Source: Williamsia herbipolensis (lineage in GTDB: Bacteria > Actinomycetota > Actinomycetes > Mycobacteriales > Mycobacteriaceae). Taken from it: 64,000 nucleotides of DNA. Within the stretch, counting starts at the first letter, position 1, and each line of letters starts with the position of its first letter. Positions 56,562 to 64,000 of this stretch are shown in pieces. The position numbers and the translations under genes were made by a program. Under the pieces are notes generated by a model. The model ran no database searches and was not told the origin of the DNA. It saw only the letters and a list, made by a program, of their open reading frames with translations. Location: the NCBI RefSeq assembly GCF_000964005.1, contig NZ_JXYP01000020.1:186001-250000 (forward strand). Direction: 5' to 3'.

Positions 56562-58609
56562 CGCTTCGAGACGCTATCGGAGTCGACGCCGTATCGCTTC
56601 AGGGCCGCGGCCGTGGTGTCGGCGTCGACGACGAAGGACACCTCGCGCGCGGACTCCGGGCGCGTGGGTGCCGCATACGCCGCGTGCAGCACCGCGGCCG
56701 GCAGGGCGTCGGGGTCGCCGTCGGTACCGGCGATGCTGATGACCCCGTCGTCGACCGAGACCGTCCATCCGTCCACGGGGCCGACGGCGCTCGACCCGGC
56801 CGGACGCGTCAACGCCCGCAGGTCGGCACCGATGTGGGTGGGACGCTGGTCGGGCGCGGCGCACACGGCGTCGGCGAGCGACGCCACACCGGTGAGGACG
56901 AGAAGGCTGTCGGCGCCGACGGCGGCGGCACCGGCGATGTCGGTGTCGAGACGGTCACCGACGACCAGCGGGTGCTGCGACCCGCTGCGGGCGATGGCGT
57001 CGCGCATCAACGGCTCGGCCGGTTTACCGGCGACGAGCGGGGTCGCGCCGGTCGCGTGGGCGACCGCGGCCACCATCGAGCCGTTGCCGATCATGAAGCC
57101 ACGCTCCGACGGCAAGGTCGGGTCGATGTTGCAGGCGATCCACAGGGCGCCGTCGGCGATGGCGAGCACGGCCTCCGACAGCTGCGCCCAGCCGGTGTCG
57201 GGCGAGTGTCCCTGGACCACGGCCTGCGGCCGGTCGGCGGCGCTGCGCGTCACGCCGATGCCCACCTCCCGGATCTCCTGGGCGAGGCCGTCGGTGCCGA
57301 CGACCAGGGCCCGCGATCCGGGCTCCAGGTGTTCGGCCAGAAGTGCCGCGGCGCTCTGCGCGCTGGTGACGACCTGATCGGCCTGTGCGGTGAAGCCCAG
57401 CGACGTCAGGTGGTCGGCGACCTCGGGTGCACGGCGACTGGCGTTGTTGGTCACGAAGTACGCGGGCGCGGTCACCTGCGCCAATGCCTCCTGCGCACCG
57501 CCGATCGCCTCGCCCCCGGCGAAGAGCGTCCCGTCGAGATCGCAGAGGATCGCGTCGTACCCGCCGGCCAGGGTGTCGCCTGCGGACTCGCCGGTCACGT
57601 CGGTCTCCTCGTTCGGTGTCGGCGTGGCCGCCGCGGTGGGTTCGGGCTCGGTGATCACGGGTTCGGTGACCACGAGTTCTGCGACAACGGGCTCGGGCGC
57701 GGGGGCCACAGGCTCGGGAGCAACGGGCTCGGGGGCCACAGGCTCGGGAGCAACGGGCTCGGGAGCAACGGGCTGGGGGATCTCGGCGGGCTGCGTCTGG
57801 AGGAGTTCCCCCTCGTCGTCGTCCTCATCGCCGAAGTGCTCGGCGAACCCCTCGGGGTCGGTGAGCTCCATGAGGCGCAGCTCGGCGTCGGTGACGTCGT
57901 CGACGTCGGCGGCCGCAGCGTTCATGAACCAGGTGACGGCGTCATCGGTGCGTCCCGCGGCGTGTAGCGCGGTGGCGTAGGCGTAGAACAGGCGCGCCGG
58001 TCCGGTGCCGGTCTGCGACGGGTCGAGGCCCGCGGCCTGCAGGGTCACCACGGCCTTGTCGAAGTCGCCGAGGTCGATTCGCGCGCCGGACTCGACGATC
58101 TTCATCTCGGTCGCCTCGTCCCCGGTCAACGAACGGCCCTCGTCGCTGCGGGCGATGTCGATGGCGCGGTCGGGACGACCCAGTCCCCGTTCGCAGTCGG
58201 CCATCAACGGCAGCAGCGTGGTCCCACCGGACATGCGTCGCGCGGCGCGGAGCTCGGAGAGCGCCTCGGTCCACTCGTTGGCGTTGTAGGCCGCGATGCC
58301 GGCGGTTTCACGGACCACCGCGATGCGACCCGCTCGCCGCCGGGCGGCACGCGCGTGCTCGAGAGCCAGGGCCGGATCCTCGTCCAGCAGGCGTGAGGTC
58401 ATCACCAGGTGGCGCGCGACGGCGTCGGCGTTGGTGCGATCGAGGGTCAGGAGGTCACGACGGACCTCTCCGTCGAGGTCCTGCGGCACCACGTCGTCCG
58501 GGATCGACGGCTCGGGTGGCCGGTTCGCGGATCCGGTGCCACGGCGTGGGCCGTCGTCACGGCGACGATGGTCGGTGCCTCGAGGGCCCCGCTGTTCACG
58601 ATCGGTCAT
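56558..58609 (-). CDS. TPR-repeat / HAD-IIA phosphatase fusion
   Basis: The 683-residue protein has three parts. Residues about 1-270 form a TPR-like helical domain. Residues about 285-345 are a Pro/Ala/Glu linker with the five-residue unit PVAPE repeated. From about residue 350 lies a HAD-IIA phosphatase: CDLDGTL (about 357), VTNNASRRA and GDRLDTDIAGAAAVGADSLLVLTG. In M. tuberculosis the TPR protein (Rv1691) and the phosphatase (Rv1692, a glycerol-phosphate phosphatase) are separate adjacent genes. Here one frame reads through without a stop. The start MTDREQRG has AAGGA upstream. It heads the tlyA-nadK-recN run. Confidence 0.92.
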   Translation of the reverse strand: MTDREQRGPRGTDHRRRDDGPRRGTGSANRPPEPSIPDDVVPQDLDGEVRRDLLTLDRTNADAVARHLVMTSRLLDEDPALALEHARAARRRAGRIAVVRETAGIAAYNANEWTEALSELRAARRMSGGTTLLPLMADCERGLGRPDRAIDIARSDEGRSLTGDEATEMKIVESGARIDLGDFDKAVVTLQAAGLDPSQTGTGPARLFYAYATALHAAGRTDDAVTWFMNAAAADVDDVTDAELRLMELTDPEGFAEHFGDEDDDEGELLQTQPAEIPQPVAPEPVAPEPVAPEPVAPEPVAPAPEPVVAELVVTEPVITEPEPTAAATPTPNEETDVTGESAGDTLAGGYDAILCDLDGTLFAGGEAIGGAQEALAQVTAPAYFVTNNASRRAPEVADHLTSLGFTAQADQVVTSAQSAAALLAEHLEPGSRALVVGTDGLAQEIREVGIGVTRSAADRPQAVVQGHSPDTGWAQLSEAVLAIADGALWIACNIDPTLPSERGFMIGNGSMVAAVAHATGATPLVAGKPAEPLMRDAIARSGSQHPLVVGDRLDTDIAGAAAVGADSLLVLTGVASLADAVCAAPDQRPTHIGADLRALTRPAGSSAVGPVDGWTVSVDDGVISIAGTDGDPDALPAAVLHAAYAAPTRPESAREVSFVVDADTTAAALKRYGVDSDSVSKR

Positions 58610-58713
58610 TGTTGTCCTTCGGATCCACGCTGTGAAGTTTGTGGCGTAAGCATATCGTCTCCTTGTATGCACCCCATTCGGCACAGGGAACCCTCCGCCG
58701 CGTACCCCACACC

Positions 58714-59925
58714 GTGAGGTTCCCGACGCCGACGTTCCGAGGTCGCCCCCTCGACGACCACATCGACGACGCCCTCGCCGCGGTCGGACTCGACGACCGG
58801 ACCGACAAGCCCGTCCGCGGGAGCGGGCTGACCGCCCGCGTGGGCCTCCTGCTCGGGATCGCGTTCACGGTCTGCTTCGTCACCGGTCTGATCAGCCACT
58901 GGATCCAGCACCCGCCGGGCTGGTTCTACTGGCCGGCGAACCCGCCGTGGCTCTACCGCGTCACGCAGGGACTGCACGTGATCAGCGGTGTCGTGGCGAT
59001 ACCGCTGCTGCTGGTGAAGCTCGGTGTGGTGTACCCGAAGTTGTTCGCGCGCCCGCGAATCGGGTCGCCGGTGCGCCTGCTCGAACGGTTGTCGATCGCG
59101 GTGCTGGTGGCCGCGGGCATCTTCCAGTTGTTCACCGGGCTGATGAACACCGCGCAGTGGTATCCGTGGAAGTTCTTCTTCACCACCACCCACTACGCGA
59201 TGGCGTGGGTCGCCATCGGCGCGCTGGCCGTCCACATCGCGGTGAAGCTGCCGATCATCCGGAGCGCCCTCGGCGAACCCCTCGACGCCGACACCTCGAC
59301 CGACGAGGCAGCCGAGGCCGTTCCCTCCCACCGCGGTGTCCTCACCCGCCGCACCGTCCTGCGCGGTACCTGGGCGATCGCCGGTCTGACGGCCTTGGCC
59401 TACGCCGGACAGTCCGTGCCGTTCCTGCGCTGGGCCGCCTTCCTCGCGCCACGATCGGGTGAGGGTCCGCAGGGCGTGCCGATCAATCGCACCGCGCAGG
59501 CCGCGGGGATCACCGACCGCGTCCGCGGTGCCGACTATCGCCTCGTCCTCACCGTCGACGGCCGCGAGACCCCCATGTCGCTCGAGGCGCTGCGGTCGTT
59601 GCCGCAGACGACGCGCGATCTCCCGATCGCGTGCGTGGAGGGGTGGAGCGCGTCGGGCACGTGGCGCGGTGTGCGCCTGCGGGACCTGCTCGCGACGGTC
59701 GACGACCGACGGGGACGTGACGCCCGCGTGGTGTCGTTCGACCGCGGCCTCTACGGGGTCACCATGCTGCCCGCGAACTTCGTCGACGACGACGACACCC
59801 TCATCGCCCTCGAACTCAACGGCGAGGTCCTCAGTCTCGACCACGGGTATCCATGCCGACTCATCGCACCGAACCGGCCCGGCGTGCTGCAGACGAAATG
59901 GCTGTCGCGGATCGAGGTCCTGTGA
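58714..59925 (+). CDS. Membrane molybdopterin-dependent oxidoreductase (sulfite oxidase fold)
   Basis: The 403-residue protein has an N-terminal soluble stretch, then four or five membrane helices (LLGIAFTVCFVTGLISHW, HVISGVVAIPLLLVKLGV, LLERLSIAVLVAAGIFQLFTGL, TTHYAMAWVAIGALAVHI), probably a cytochrome-b-like part, and a C-terminal sulfite-oxidase-type molybdopterin domain. Cys307 (PIACVEGWSASGTWRG) is the Mo-ligand position. The start is a GTG (VRFPTPTF); the TTG upstream adds 25 unlikely residues. Its stop overlaps the next gene by 4 bases. The substrate is unknown, but reduction of an S- or N-oxide fits the family. Confidence 0.85.
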   Translation: MRFPTPTFRGRPLDDHIDDALAAVGLDDRTDKPVRGSGLTARVGLLLGIAFTVCFVTGLISHWIQHPPGWFYWPANPPWLYRVTQGLHVISGVVAIPLLLVKLGVVYPKLFARPRIGSPVRLLERLSIAVLVAAGIFQLFTGLMNTAQWYPWKFFFTTTHYAMAWVAIGALAVHIAVKLPIIRSALGEPLDADTSTDEAAEAVPSHRGVLTRRTVLRGTWAIAGLTALAYAGQSVPFLRWAAFLAPRSGEGPQGVPINRTAQAAGITDRVRGADYRLVLTVDGRETPMSLEALRSLPQTTRDLPIACVEGWSASGTWRGVRLRDLLATVDDRRGRDARVVSFDRGLYGVTMLPANFVDDDDTLIALELNGEVLSLDHGYPCRLIAPNRPGVLQTKWLSRIEVL

Positions 59926-60392
59926 CCACCGCGATCCGGCTGGTACTCGCCGTCGCCGGCCTCGGGATGGCCGCGTACGGGGTGTCGCTGCTGTGGGACG
60001 TACAGACTGCCGACCAGATCTCGCTGCTCATCTGGCTCGCTGCGGGCCTCATCGCGCACGACGCGATCCTCGCGCCGGTCTACACGATGTTCGGTCACGC
60101 CGGCCGGCGCCTGCTGCCCTCGACGGTGTGGGCGCCGGTGCTGGTCGCCGGCGCGGCCACGCTGATCCTGGTGTTGCTGTCGCTGCCGGTTCTCGCCCCG
60201 CGCCCGGCCGACAAGACACCTGACAACGCGACCATCCTCGATCGCCCCTACGGCCTGGGCCTGGGGATCGTCGTCGCAGTCATCTGGGTGCTGGCGGCGG
60301 CGGTCGCGATCCGCAACCACCGCTCACTGCGCAGCCATCCGGCGTCAGGCGACCCGGGCCCGACAGACCGCGGGCGCGACCGAGTGCGGTAG
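59922..60392 (+). CDS. Small membrane protein coupled to molybdopterin oxidoreductase
   Basis: The 156-residue protein has about four hydrophobic helices (LVLAVAGLGMAAYGVSLLWD, ISLLIWLAAGLIAHDAILAPV, WAPVLVAGAATLILVLLSLPVL, GLGIVVAVIWVLAAAVAI). Its GTG overlaps the oxidoreductase stop (GTGA), so it is likely its membrane partner. I recognise no family. Its 3' end runs 48 bases into the convergent GAF-HTH gene; both frames look real there, so the overlap is unusual. A truncated end for one of the two cannot be excluded. Confidence 0.75.
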   Translation: MTTAIRLVLAVAGLGMAAYGVSLLWDVQTADQISLLIWLAAGLIAHDAILAPVYTMFGHAGRRLLPSTVWAPVLVAGAATLILVLLSLPVLAPRPADKTPDNATILDRPYGLGLGIVVAVIWVLAAAVAIRNHRSLRSHPASGDPGPTDRGRDRVR

Positions 60393-61634
60393 CAACCGCG
60401 CGGTGTCGAGCGGGAGCATCAACTGCACGTCGGCGTCGTCGAGGAAGCGATACGGGTTGCCGACGACAACGCCGGCCAGTTGTCTTCGCAGGCGCGACAT
60501 CTCGGCGCGGACGGTGATCACGCGCGACTCGTCGCCGAACAGGTCATGTGCCATCTGTGCCGCGGTGCGGCCGGCCCGGTGTCGTGCGAGGAGATACAGG
60601 ATCTCGGCGTGCCGTGGAGTGGGGGCGTTCGTCCACCCGCCGAGCGCGGTGTCGACGCGCACCGACGGTGCGCTGCCGTCGCGCAGATCGACCACCACCG
60701 TCGTCGGGACGTCGGAGGCGGCGCCGGCGTCTGCTCCCACGCGGACGAGCCATCCGCCCGGAAGGGGCTCCATGTCACACGACCCCAGCGACGGGAGCCA
60801 CACACGTCCCGGTCGCAGGTCGTCGGGCAGCAGGATCCGGTTCCGGTCGGCCACCGATTCCACGGCGGCCACCCATCCGTGGGCGTCAACCGCCAGAGCC
60901 CGACCGGCGAGACGCGCCAGCATCGGGGCCGCGACCGATCGCAGCCGATCGAGGGTGCGGCGGTGCAGTTCCCGCAGATGCGACTCCGCCAGACGGGCAA
61001 CCGCGTCGACCAGCGCGACGGTGGTCGGGTGGATCGTCGCCGCGGGCCCGCTCACGTCGACGACCCCGATGACCTCGTTCGTGCGGGCGTCGCGGATCGG
61101 TGCACCGGCGCACGTCCACGTGTGGTGACTGCGGACGAAGTGCTCGGCGGAGAACACCTGCAGCGCCCGCCCCGACGCCAGGGCGGTCCCGATGGCATTC
61201 GTCCCGACCGCGTCCTCGGCCCAGTCGGCGCCCTCGACGAAACCGAGCCGATCGGCGTTGGTGAGAACGCGGTTCGAGCCGCTCCGCCACAGGACCCGGC
61301 CGCCGCGATCGGCGATGACGAGGATGTTGTCGCCGTCGGTGATCACCGATTCGAGGCCCCGGGCGAGATCGTCGACCACGTCGGCCAGGCCCGACTCCTG
61401 TCGACGGAGTTCGAGGTCACCCACCGTCACCGACGGGCTCGTCCGGTTCATCCGATCGGGATCGGCGCCCTGCGCCAGGAGTCGATTCCACGAGTCGTCG
61501 ATGACCTCACGGGGCCTGGCCGGTGCCTTGTCCCCCGACATCGTCGCGTCGTAGACCTCGGTGAGGAGTTCTGCGTAGCGGCGTGGGTCGTCGCCCGCGT
61601 AGAGCGCGGGTTCGGGGGTCTCGGAGCGGGTCAT
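60345..61634 (-). CDS. GAF-domain transcriptional regulator (AcoR-like, no sigma54 domain)
   Basis: The 429-residue protein has an N-terminal GAF sensor domain (LVIADRGGRVLWRSGSNRVL, EDAVGTNAIGTAL, VFSAEHFVRSHHTWTCAGAPI) similar to AcoR-type activators. The AAA+ part that contacts sigma54 is absent, as expected in actinobacteria. A C-terminal DNA-binding segment (APTPRHAEILYLLARHRAGRTAAQMAHDLFG) follows. These proteins control alcohol, alkane or acetoin catabolism. It is 46 bases downstream of a zinc alcohol dehydrogenase gene, and a large palindrome lies between that gene and the divergent monooxygenase. Confidence 0.88.
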   Translation of the reverse strand: MTRSETPEPALYAGDDPRRYAELLTEVYDATMSGDKAPARPREVIDDSWNRLLAQGADPDRMNRTSPSVTVGDLELRRQESGLADVVDDLARGLESVITDGDNILVIADRGGRVLWRSGSNRVLTNADRLGFVEGADWAEDAVGTNAIGTALASGRALQVFSAEHFVRSHHTWTCAGAPIRDARTNEVIGVVDVSGPAATIHPTTVALVDAVARLAESHLRELHRRTLDRLRSVAAPMLARLAGRALAVDAHGWVAAVESVADRNRILLPDDLRPGRVWLPSLGSCDMEPLPGGWLVRVGADAGAASDVPTTVVVDLRDGSAPSVRVDTALGGWTNAPTPRHAEILYLLARHRAGRTAAQMAHDLFGDESRVITVRAEMSRLRRQLAGVVVGNPYRFLDDADVQLMLPLDTARLLPHSVAPAVCRARVA

Positions 61635-61680
61635 GACGGCACCAGTGTGCCCCCCGTCACACCGGCGGGCAACGACACGC

Positions 61681-62727
61681 TCACCGCGTCGGGTCGACGA
61701 GGACCTTCATCTTGGTCCCCGCGTGCAACGCCTCGAAGCCCTGATCGACGACGTCCTCGATGGAGATGGAACTGACCCACCCGGTGGTGTCGTAGCCACC
61801 CGACGCCATCAGGGCGATCACGGCCTCGAAGTCGGCGCCGGTGTAGCAGAGGGATCCTTGGATGCGCGCCTCCTTCATCACGAGATCGATCAACGGTGTC
61901 GTCAGTGGTTTCTCGTAGATCGCGACGCTGACCATGGGCTTGCGGGCGCCGACGCACGCCAGTGCCGATTCGATCGCGGGTGCGACCCCGGCCGCGTCGT
62001 AGACGGCGTCGACACCGCGGCCATCGGTGGCGTCGGCGACGAGGGCGGGGACGTCGACCGCGGTGGGGTCGAGCGTTGTCGCCCCGAGCGCCTCGATGGC
62101 GGCGCGTCGTGTCGCCGACGGCTCGACCACGCGGATGTCCTCGAGGCCTTTGCCCCGCAGTGCGAACCACAACCCGATGCCGATGGGGCCGGCGCCGTAG
62201 ATCATCGCCGTGTCCCCGTCGCCCACGTCGCCGAGTGTCGCGGCGTGGTGGGCCACGGCCATCGGTTCGACGAGTGCTCCGAGTTCGAACGAGACCGAGT
62301 CCGGCAGTCGGTGCAGCATGTCGGTCGGGACCACGGTGTACTCGGCCATGCCGCCGTCGGACATCAGCCCGTGGAAGCCGATCTGTGCGCAGACGTTGTA
62401 GGTGCCGGCCGAACACGGTCCGCAGTGGCCGCATCGGTACAGCGGTTCGATCGCGACACGGTCGCCCTCGGCGTACCCGGTGACGCCCTTGCCGACCGCG
62501 GAGATCGTGCCCGCGAACTCGTGGCCGAGGATCAGGGGCAGCTCGGCGCCGGTCAGGGGATGCGGTGATGTCGGGATGAAGATCGGGCCGGCGTAGTACT
62601 CGTGCAGGTCGGTGCCGCAGATGCCGTTGTACGCGACGGCGATGGTGACCTGCCCCGGTCCGGGATCGGGTACCGGTACGTCGTCGATCGCGACCTTGTT
62701 CGGTCCGTGGTAGATGGCTGCTCGCAT
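61681..62727 (-). CDS. Zinc-dependent alcohol (butanediol-type) dehydrogenase
   Basis: The 348-residue protein belongs to the MDR family with closeness to 2,3-butanediol dehydrogenase. Catalytic zinc: Cys34 (NGICGTDLHEY) and GHEFAGT. Structural-zinc cysteines occur in CGHCGPCSAGTYNVC. The nucleotide motif is YGAGPIGIGLWFALRGKG. It could oxidise a secondary alcohol, diol or the alcohol product of a monooxygenase. The start MRAAIYHG was chosen over an upstream ATG that adds 40 residues of non-family sequence. It is upstream of the GAF-HTH regulator and divergent from the FMO gene. Confidence 0.9.
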   Translation of the reverse strand: MRAAIYHGPNKVAIDDVPVPDPGPGQVTIAVAYNGICGTDLHEYYAGPIFIPTSPHPLTGAELPLILGHEFAGTISAVGKGVTGYAEGDRVAIEPLYRCGHCGPCSAGTYNVCAQIGFHGLMSDGGMAEYTVVPTDMLHRLPDSVSFELGALVEPMAVAHHAATLGDVGDGDTAMIYGAGPIGIGLWFALRGKGLEDIRVVEPSATRRAAIEALGATTLDPTAVDVPALVADATDGRGVDAVYDAAGVAPAIESALACVGARKPMVSVAIYEKPLTTPLIDLVMKEARIQGSLCYTGADFEAVIALMASGGYDTTGWVSSISIEDVVDQGFEALHAGTKMKVLVDPTR

Positions 62728-62802
62728 GTCTGGCTGCTTTCGTCCCGGCGCGGCATCGTCGCCCACCGATGCAGACCTGTCTATGTGACGGGCCACGTCG
62801 GC

Positions 62803-62834
62803 CGCCAGGGTTGCAACGCGCTGCAACCCTGGCG
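62803..62834. promoter_or_regulatory. 32-bp palindrome in the divergent ADH/FMO promoter region
   Basis: CGCCAGGGTTGCA and TGCAACCCTGGCG are perfect 13-base arms with a 6-base spacer (ACGCGC). It lies 76 bases upstream of the dehydrogenase and 83 bases upstream of the monooxygenase gene. Given the nearby GAF-HTH gene, it is likely that regulator's operator. The rest of the 190-base gap also has TGTG-GAT-CACA at 62857-62867, which I do not assign. Confidence 0.8.
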
Positions 62835-62917
62835 CCGGGACACCCACTGCGTGTGTTGTGGATCACAGCGCGGAGTCTTCGACGGAGAAGGCCCGGCGAT
62901 CGACGACAGGGAGTCAC

Positions 62918-64000
62918 ATGACGCAGACCATCGAACCCACCGACCTCGCGGAGCCGGCCGCGGACGGCACCGCGGCACCCGGGATCGACGATGCCCAACA
63001 GCGAATGGATCGCTGGCTGGCCGAGTTCGAGGCCGCGCTCGCGGTACGCGACATCGATCGCGTCGTCTCGGGATTCGTGACCGACTGCTTCTGGCGGGAC
63101 CTGGTCGCGATGACCTGGAACCTGACGACGATGGAGGGCCACGAACAGCTGGCGGACATGCTCGAGGCCCGGCTACCGGAGGCCGACCCGAGCGGGTTCG
63201 TGACCGCGGAGCCCGCCACCGCCGACGGCGATGTCGTGTCGGCGTTCATCGAGTTCGAGACGGCCACCGGTCGCGGGAAGGGGCACCTTCGCCTACGACG
63301 CGAGGAGGACGGCGTCGACCGCGGGTGGACGTTGCTCACCACGTTGCGCGAGCTGAAGGGCTTCGAGGAACCCCAGGGCGATCGACGCGTCAAGGGCGCC
63401 GTTCACGGCCAGTCCGAGGACACACGTTCGTGGGCGGAGCGGCGTGCCGACGAGGCGCGCGAGCTCGGATACACGGTAGAGCCCTACACGCTGATCATCG
63501 GCGGTGGCCAGGGCGGGATCGCGCTCGGCGCCCGTATGCGGCAGATGGGTGTGCCATCGATCGTGGTGGACAAGCACGCGCGCCCCGGAGATCAGTGGCG
63601 CAACCGCTACAAGTCCCTCTGCCTGCACGATCCGGTCTGGTACGACCATCTCCCCTACCTGCCGTTCCCCGAGAACTGGCCGGTGTTCGCACCCAAGGAC
63701 AAGATCGGCGAATGGCTCGAGTTCTACACACGCGTGATGGAGGTGCCGTACTGGAATTCGACCACCTGTCTCTCGGCGCAGTTCGACGAGAAGGACGGCC
63801 GCTGGACCGTCGAACTCGACCGCGACGGCGAGAAGGTGACGGTGCACCCCACCCACCTTGTGCTCGCCACCGGCATGTCGGGAAAGCCCAACGTCCCCGA
63901 CTTCCCGGGTCAGGACGTGTTCGCCGGCGATCAGCATCACTCGAGCGCCCATCCCGGGCCCGACGCCTATGTCGGCAAGAACGCCGTGGTCATCGGATCG
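62918..64000 (+). CDS. NTF2-like/flavin-containing monooxygenase fusion (3' end outside window)
   Basis: The frame starts at ATG with GGGAG seven bases before and is open to the window end (361 codons). Residues about 25-165 form an NTF2/SnoaL-like domain (MDRWLAEFEAALAVRDIDRVVSGFV, WRDLVAMTWNLTTMEG, ending LRELKGFEEP). From about residue 190 comes an FAD-binding domain with IIGGGQGGIALGARM. The FMO-type motif FAGDQHHSSAHPGP (about residue 340) and the start of a second nucleotide-binding strand (KNAVVIG) follow. It should use NADPH and O2 to oxygenate a ketone, sulfide or amine. It is divergent from the alcohol dehydrogenase. Confidence 0.88.
   Translation, partial: MTQTIEPTDLAEPAADGTAAPGIDDAQQRMDRWLAEFEAALAVRDIDRVVSGFVTDCFWRDLVAMTWNLTTMEGHEQLADMLEARLPEADPSGFVTAEPATADGDVVSAFIEFETATGRGKGHLRLRREEDGVDRGWTLLTTLRELKGFEEPQGDRRVKGAVHGQSEDTRSWAERRADEARELGYTVEPYTLIIGGGQGGIALGARMRQMGVPSIVVDKHARPGDQWRNRYKSLCLHDPVWYDHLPYLPFPENWPVFAPKDKIGEWLEFYTRVMEVPYWNSTTCLSAQFDEKDGRWTVELDRDGEKVTVHPTHLVLATGMSGKPNVPDFPGQDVFAGDQHHSSAHPGPDAYVGKNAVVIGS

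Noticed and set aside
56378-57967. 529-residue plus-strand ORF opposite the HAD-TPR gene, with a Gly-rich repeat
   Set aside because: The apparent Gly-Leu-Gly repeat is the reverse strand of the PVAPE linker; shadow.
62857-62867. TGTG-GAT-CACA as a CRP/cAMP site
   Set aside because: Spacing of 3 between the half-sites does not fit the usual 6-base spacer; left unassigned.

Overview
The window is high-GC DNA with dense genes and frequent 4-bp ATGA/GTGA overlaps. It carries markers typical of mycolic-acid actinobacteria (Mycobacteriales): SecA2, the FHA protein GarA with its ETTS phospho-motif, an SteA/MctB pair, TlyA next to NAD kinase and RecN, and a DUF3556-type membrane protein. Two blocks follow the order I know from Mycobacterium tuberculosis: secA2-pgsA2-gcvH-garA (Rv1821-Rv1827, without Rv1823-Rv1825) and the Rv1691-to-Rv1713 block. 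A Gordonia/Williamsia/Rhodococcus-like bacterium is my best guess; the species cannot be read from this sequence. I see no prophage, transposase, CRISPR array or integrated island.

Layout. 1-4.1 kb, minus strand: secA2, pgsA2, gcvH, garA (garA runs off the left edge). 4.2-13.5 kb: small metabolic and repair genes (alpha/beta hydrolase, DUF1990, Mug-type glycosylase, two VOC/SDR-type enzymes, a secreted phospholipase A2, an aldo/keto reductase), a translationally coupled alcohol dehydrogenase / Dabb protein / EEP phosphatase operon, and a type-B carboxylesterase. 13.5-19.3 kb: a fused, asymmetric ABC exporter, then a DUF3556 membrane protein coupled to an OsmC protein behind a 20-bp palindrome. 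19.4-23.6 kb: a four-gene minus-strand operon, LLM flavin oxidoreductase / AraC regulator / VOC protein / short UvrA-like ATPase. 23.8-28.7 kb: an ABC1/UbiB kinase, then a cobalamin riboswitch driving a vitamin B12-type ABC importer whose ATPase gene carries a frameshift exactly at the ABC signature motif, followed by two coupled small ORFs.

28.7-41.1 kb: RidA protein and divergent HxlR regulator sharing a 29-bp operator-like palindrome; Tex, a shikimate-dehydrogenase-like gene and a small membrane protein in one operon, divergent from a TetR regulator; DedA plus an Fpg/Nei glycosylase; an amino acid permease; a flavin monooxygenase; a sorbosone-dehydrogenase-like lipoprotein; a DUF1684 protein. 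A perfect 15-bp terminator stem separates these from tRNA-Pro(GGG).

41.3-58.6 kb, all minus strand: a conserved housekeeping cluster read from TPR-HAD through Rv1693-like, tlyA, nadK, recN, steA, mctB, pyrG, nudix, xerD, parA, scpA, scpB, rluB, cmk to der. It covers nucleotide synthesis, chromosome organisation, DNA repair, ribosome maturation and division. The first gene is unusual: a TPR protein and a HAD phosphatase, separate genes in M. tuberculosis, are joined here by a Pro/Ala/Glu repeat linker. 58.7-64 kb: a membrane molybdopterin oxidoreductase with its coupled membrane partner, and a likely catabolic locus made of a GAF-HTH regulator, a zinc alcohol dehydrogenase and a divergent NTF2-like/flavin monooxygenase fusion, with a 13-bp-arm palindrome in the shared promoter region.

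Nothing here is clearly a wholly new system. The strongest leads are the broken B12 ATPase with its riboswitch and small ORFs, the TPR-HAD fusion, the GAF-regulator locus with its palindrome, and the LLM/AraC/VOC/UvrA operon.
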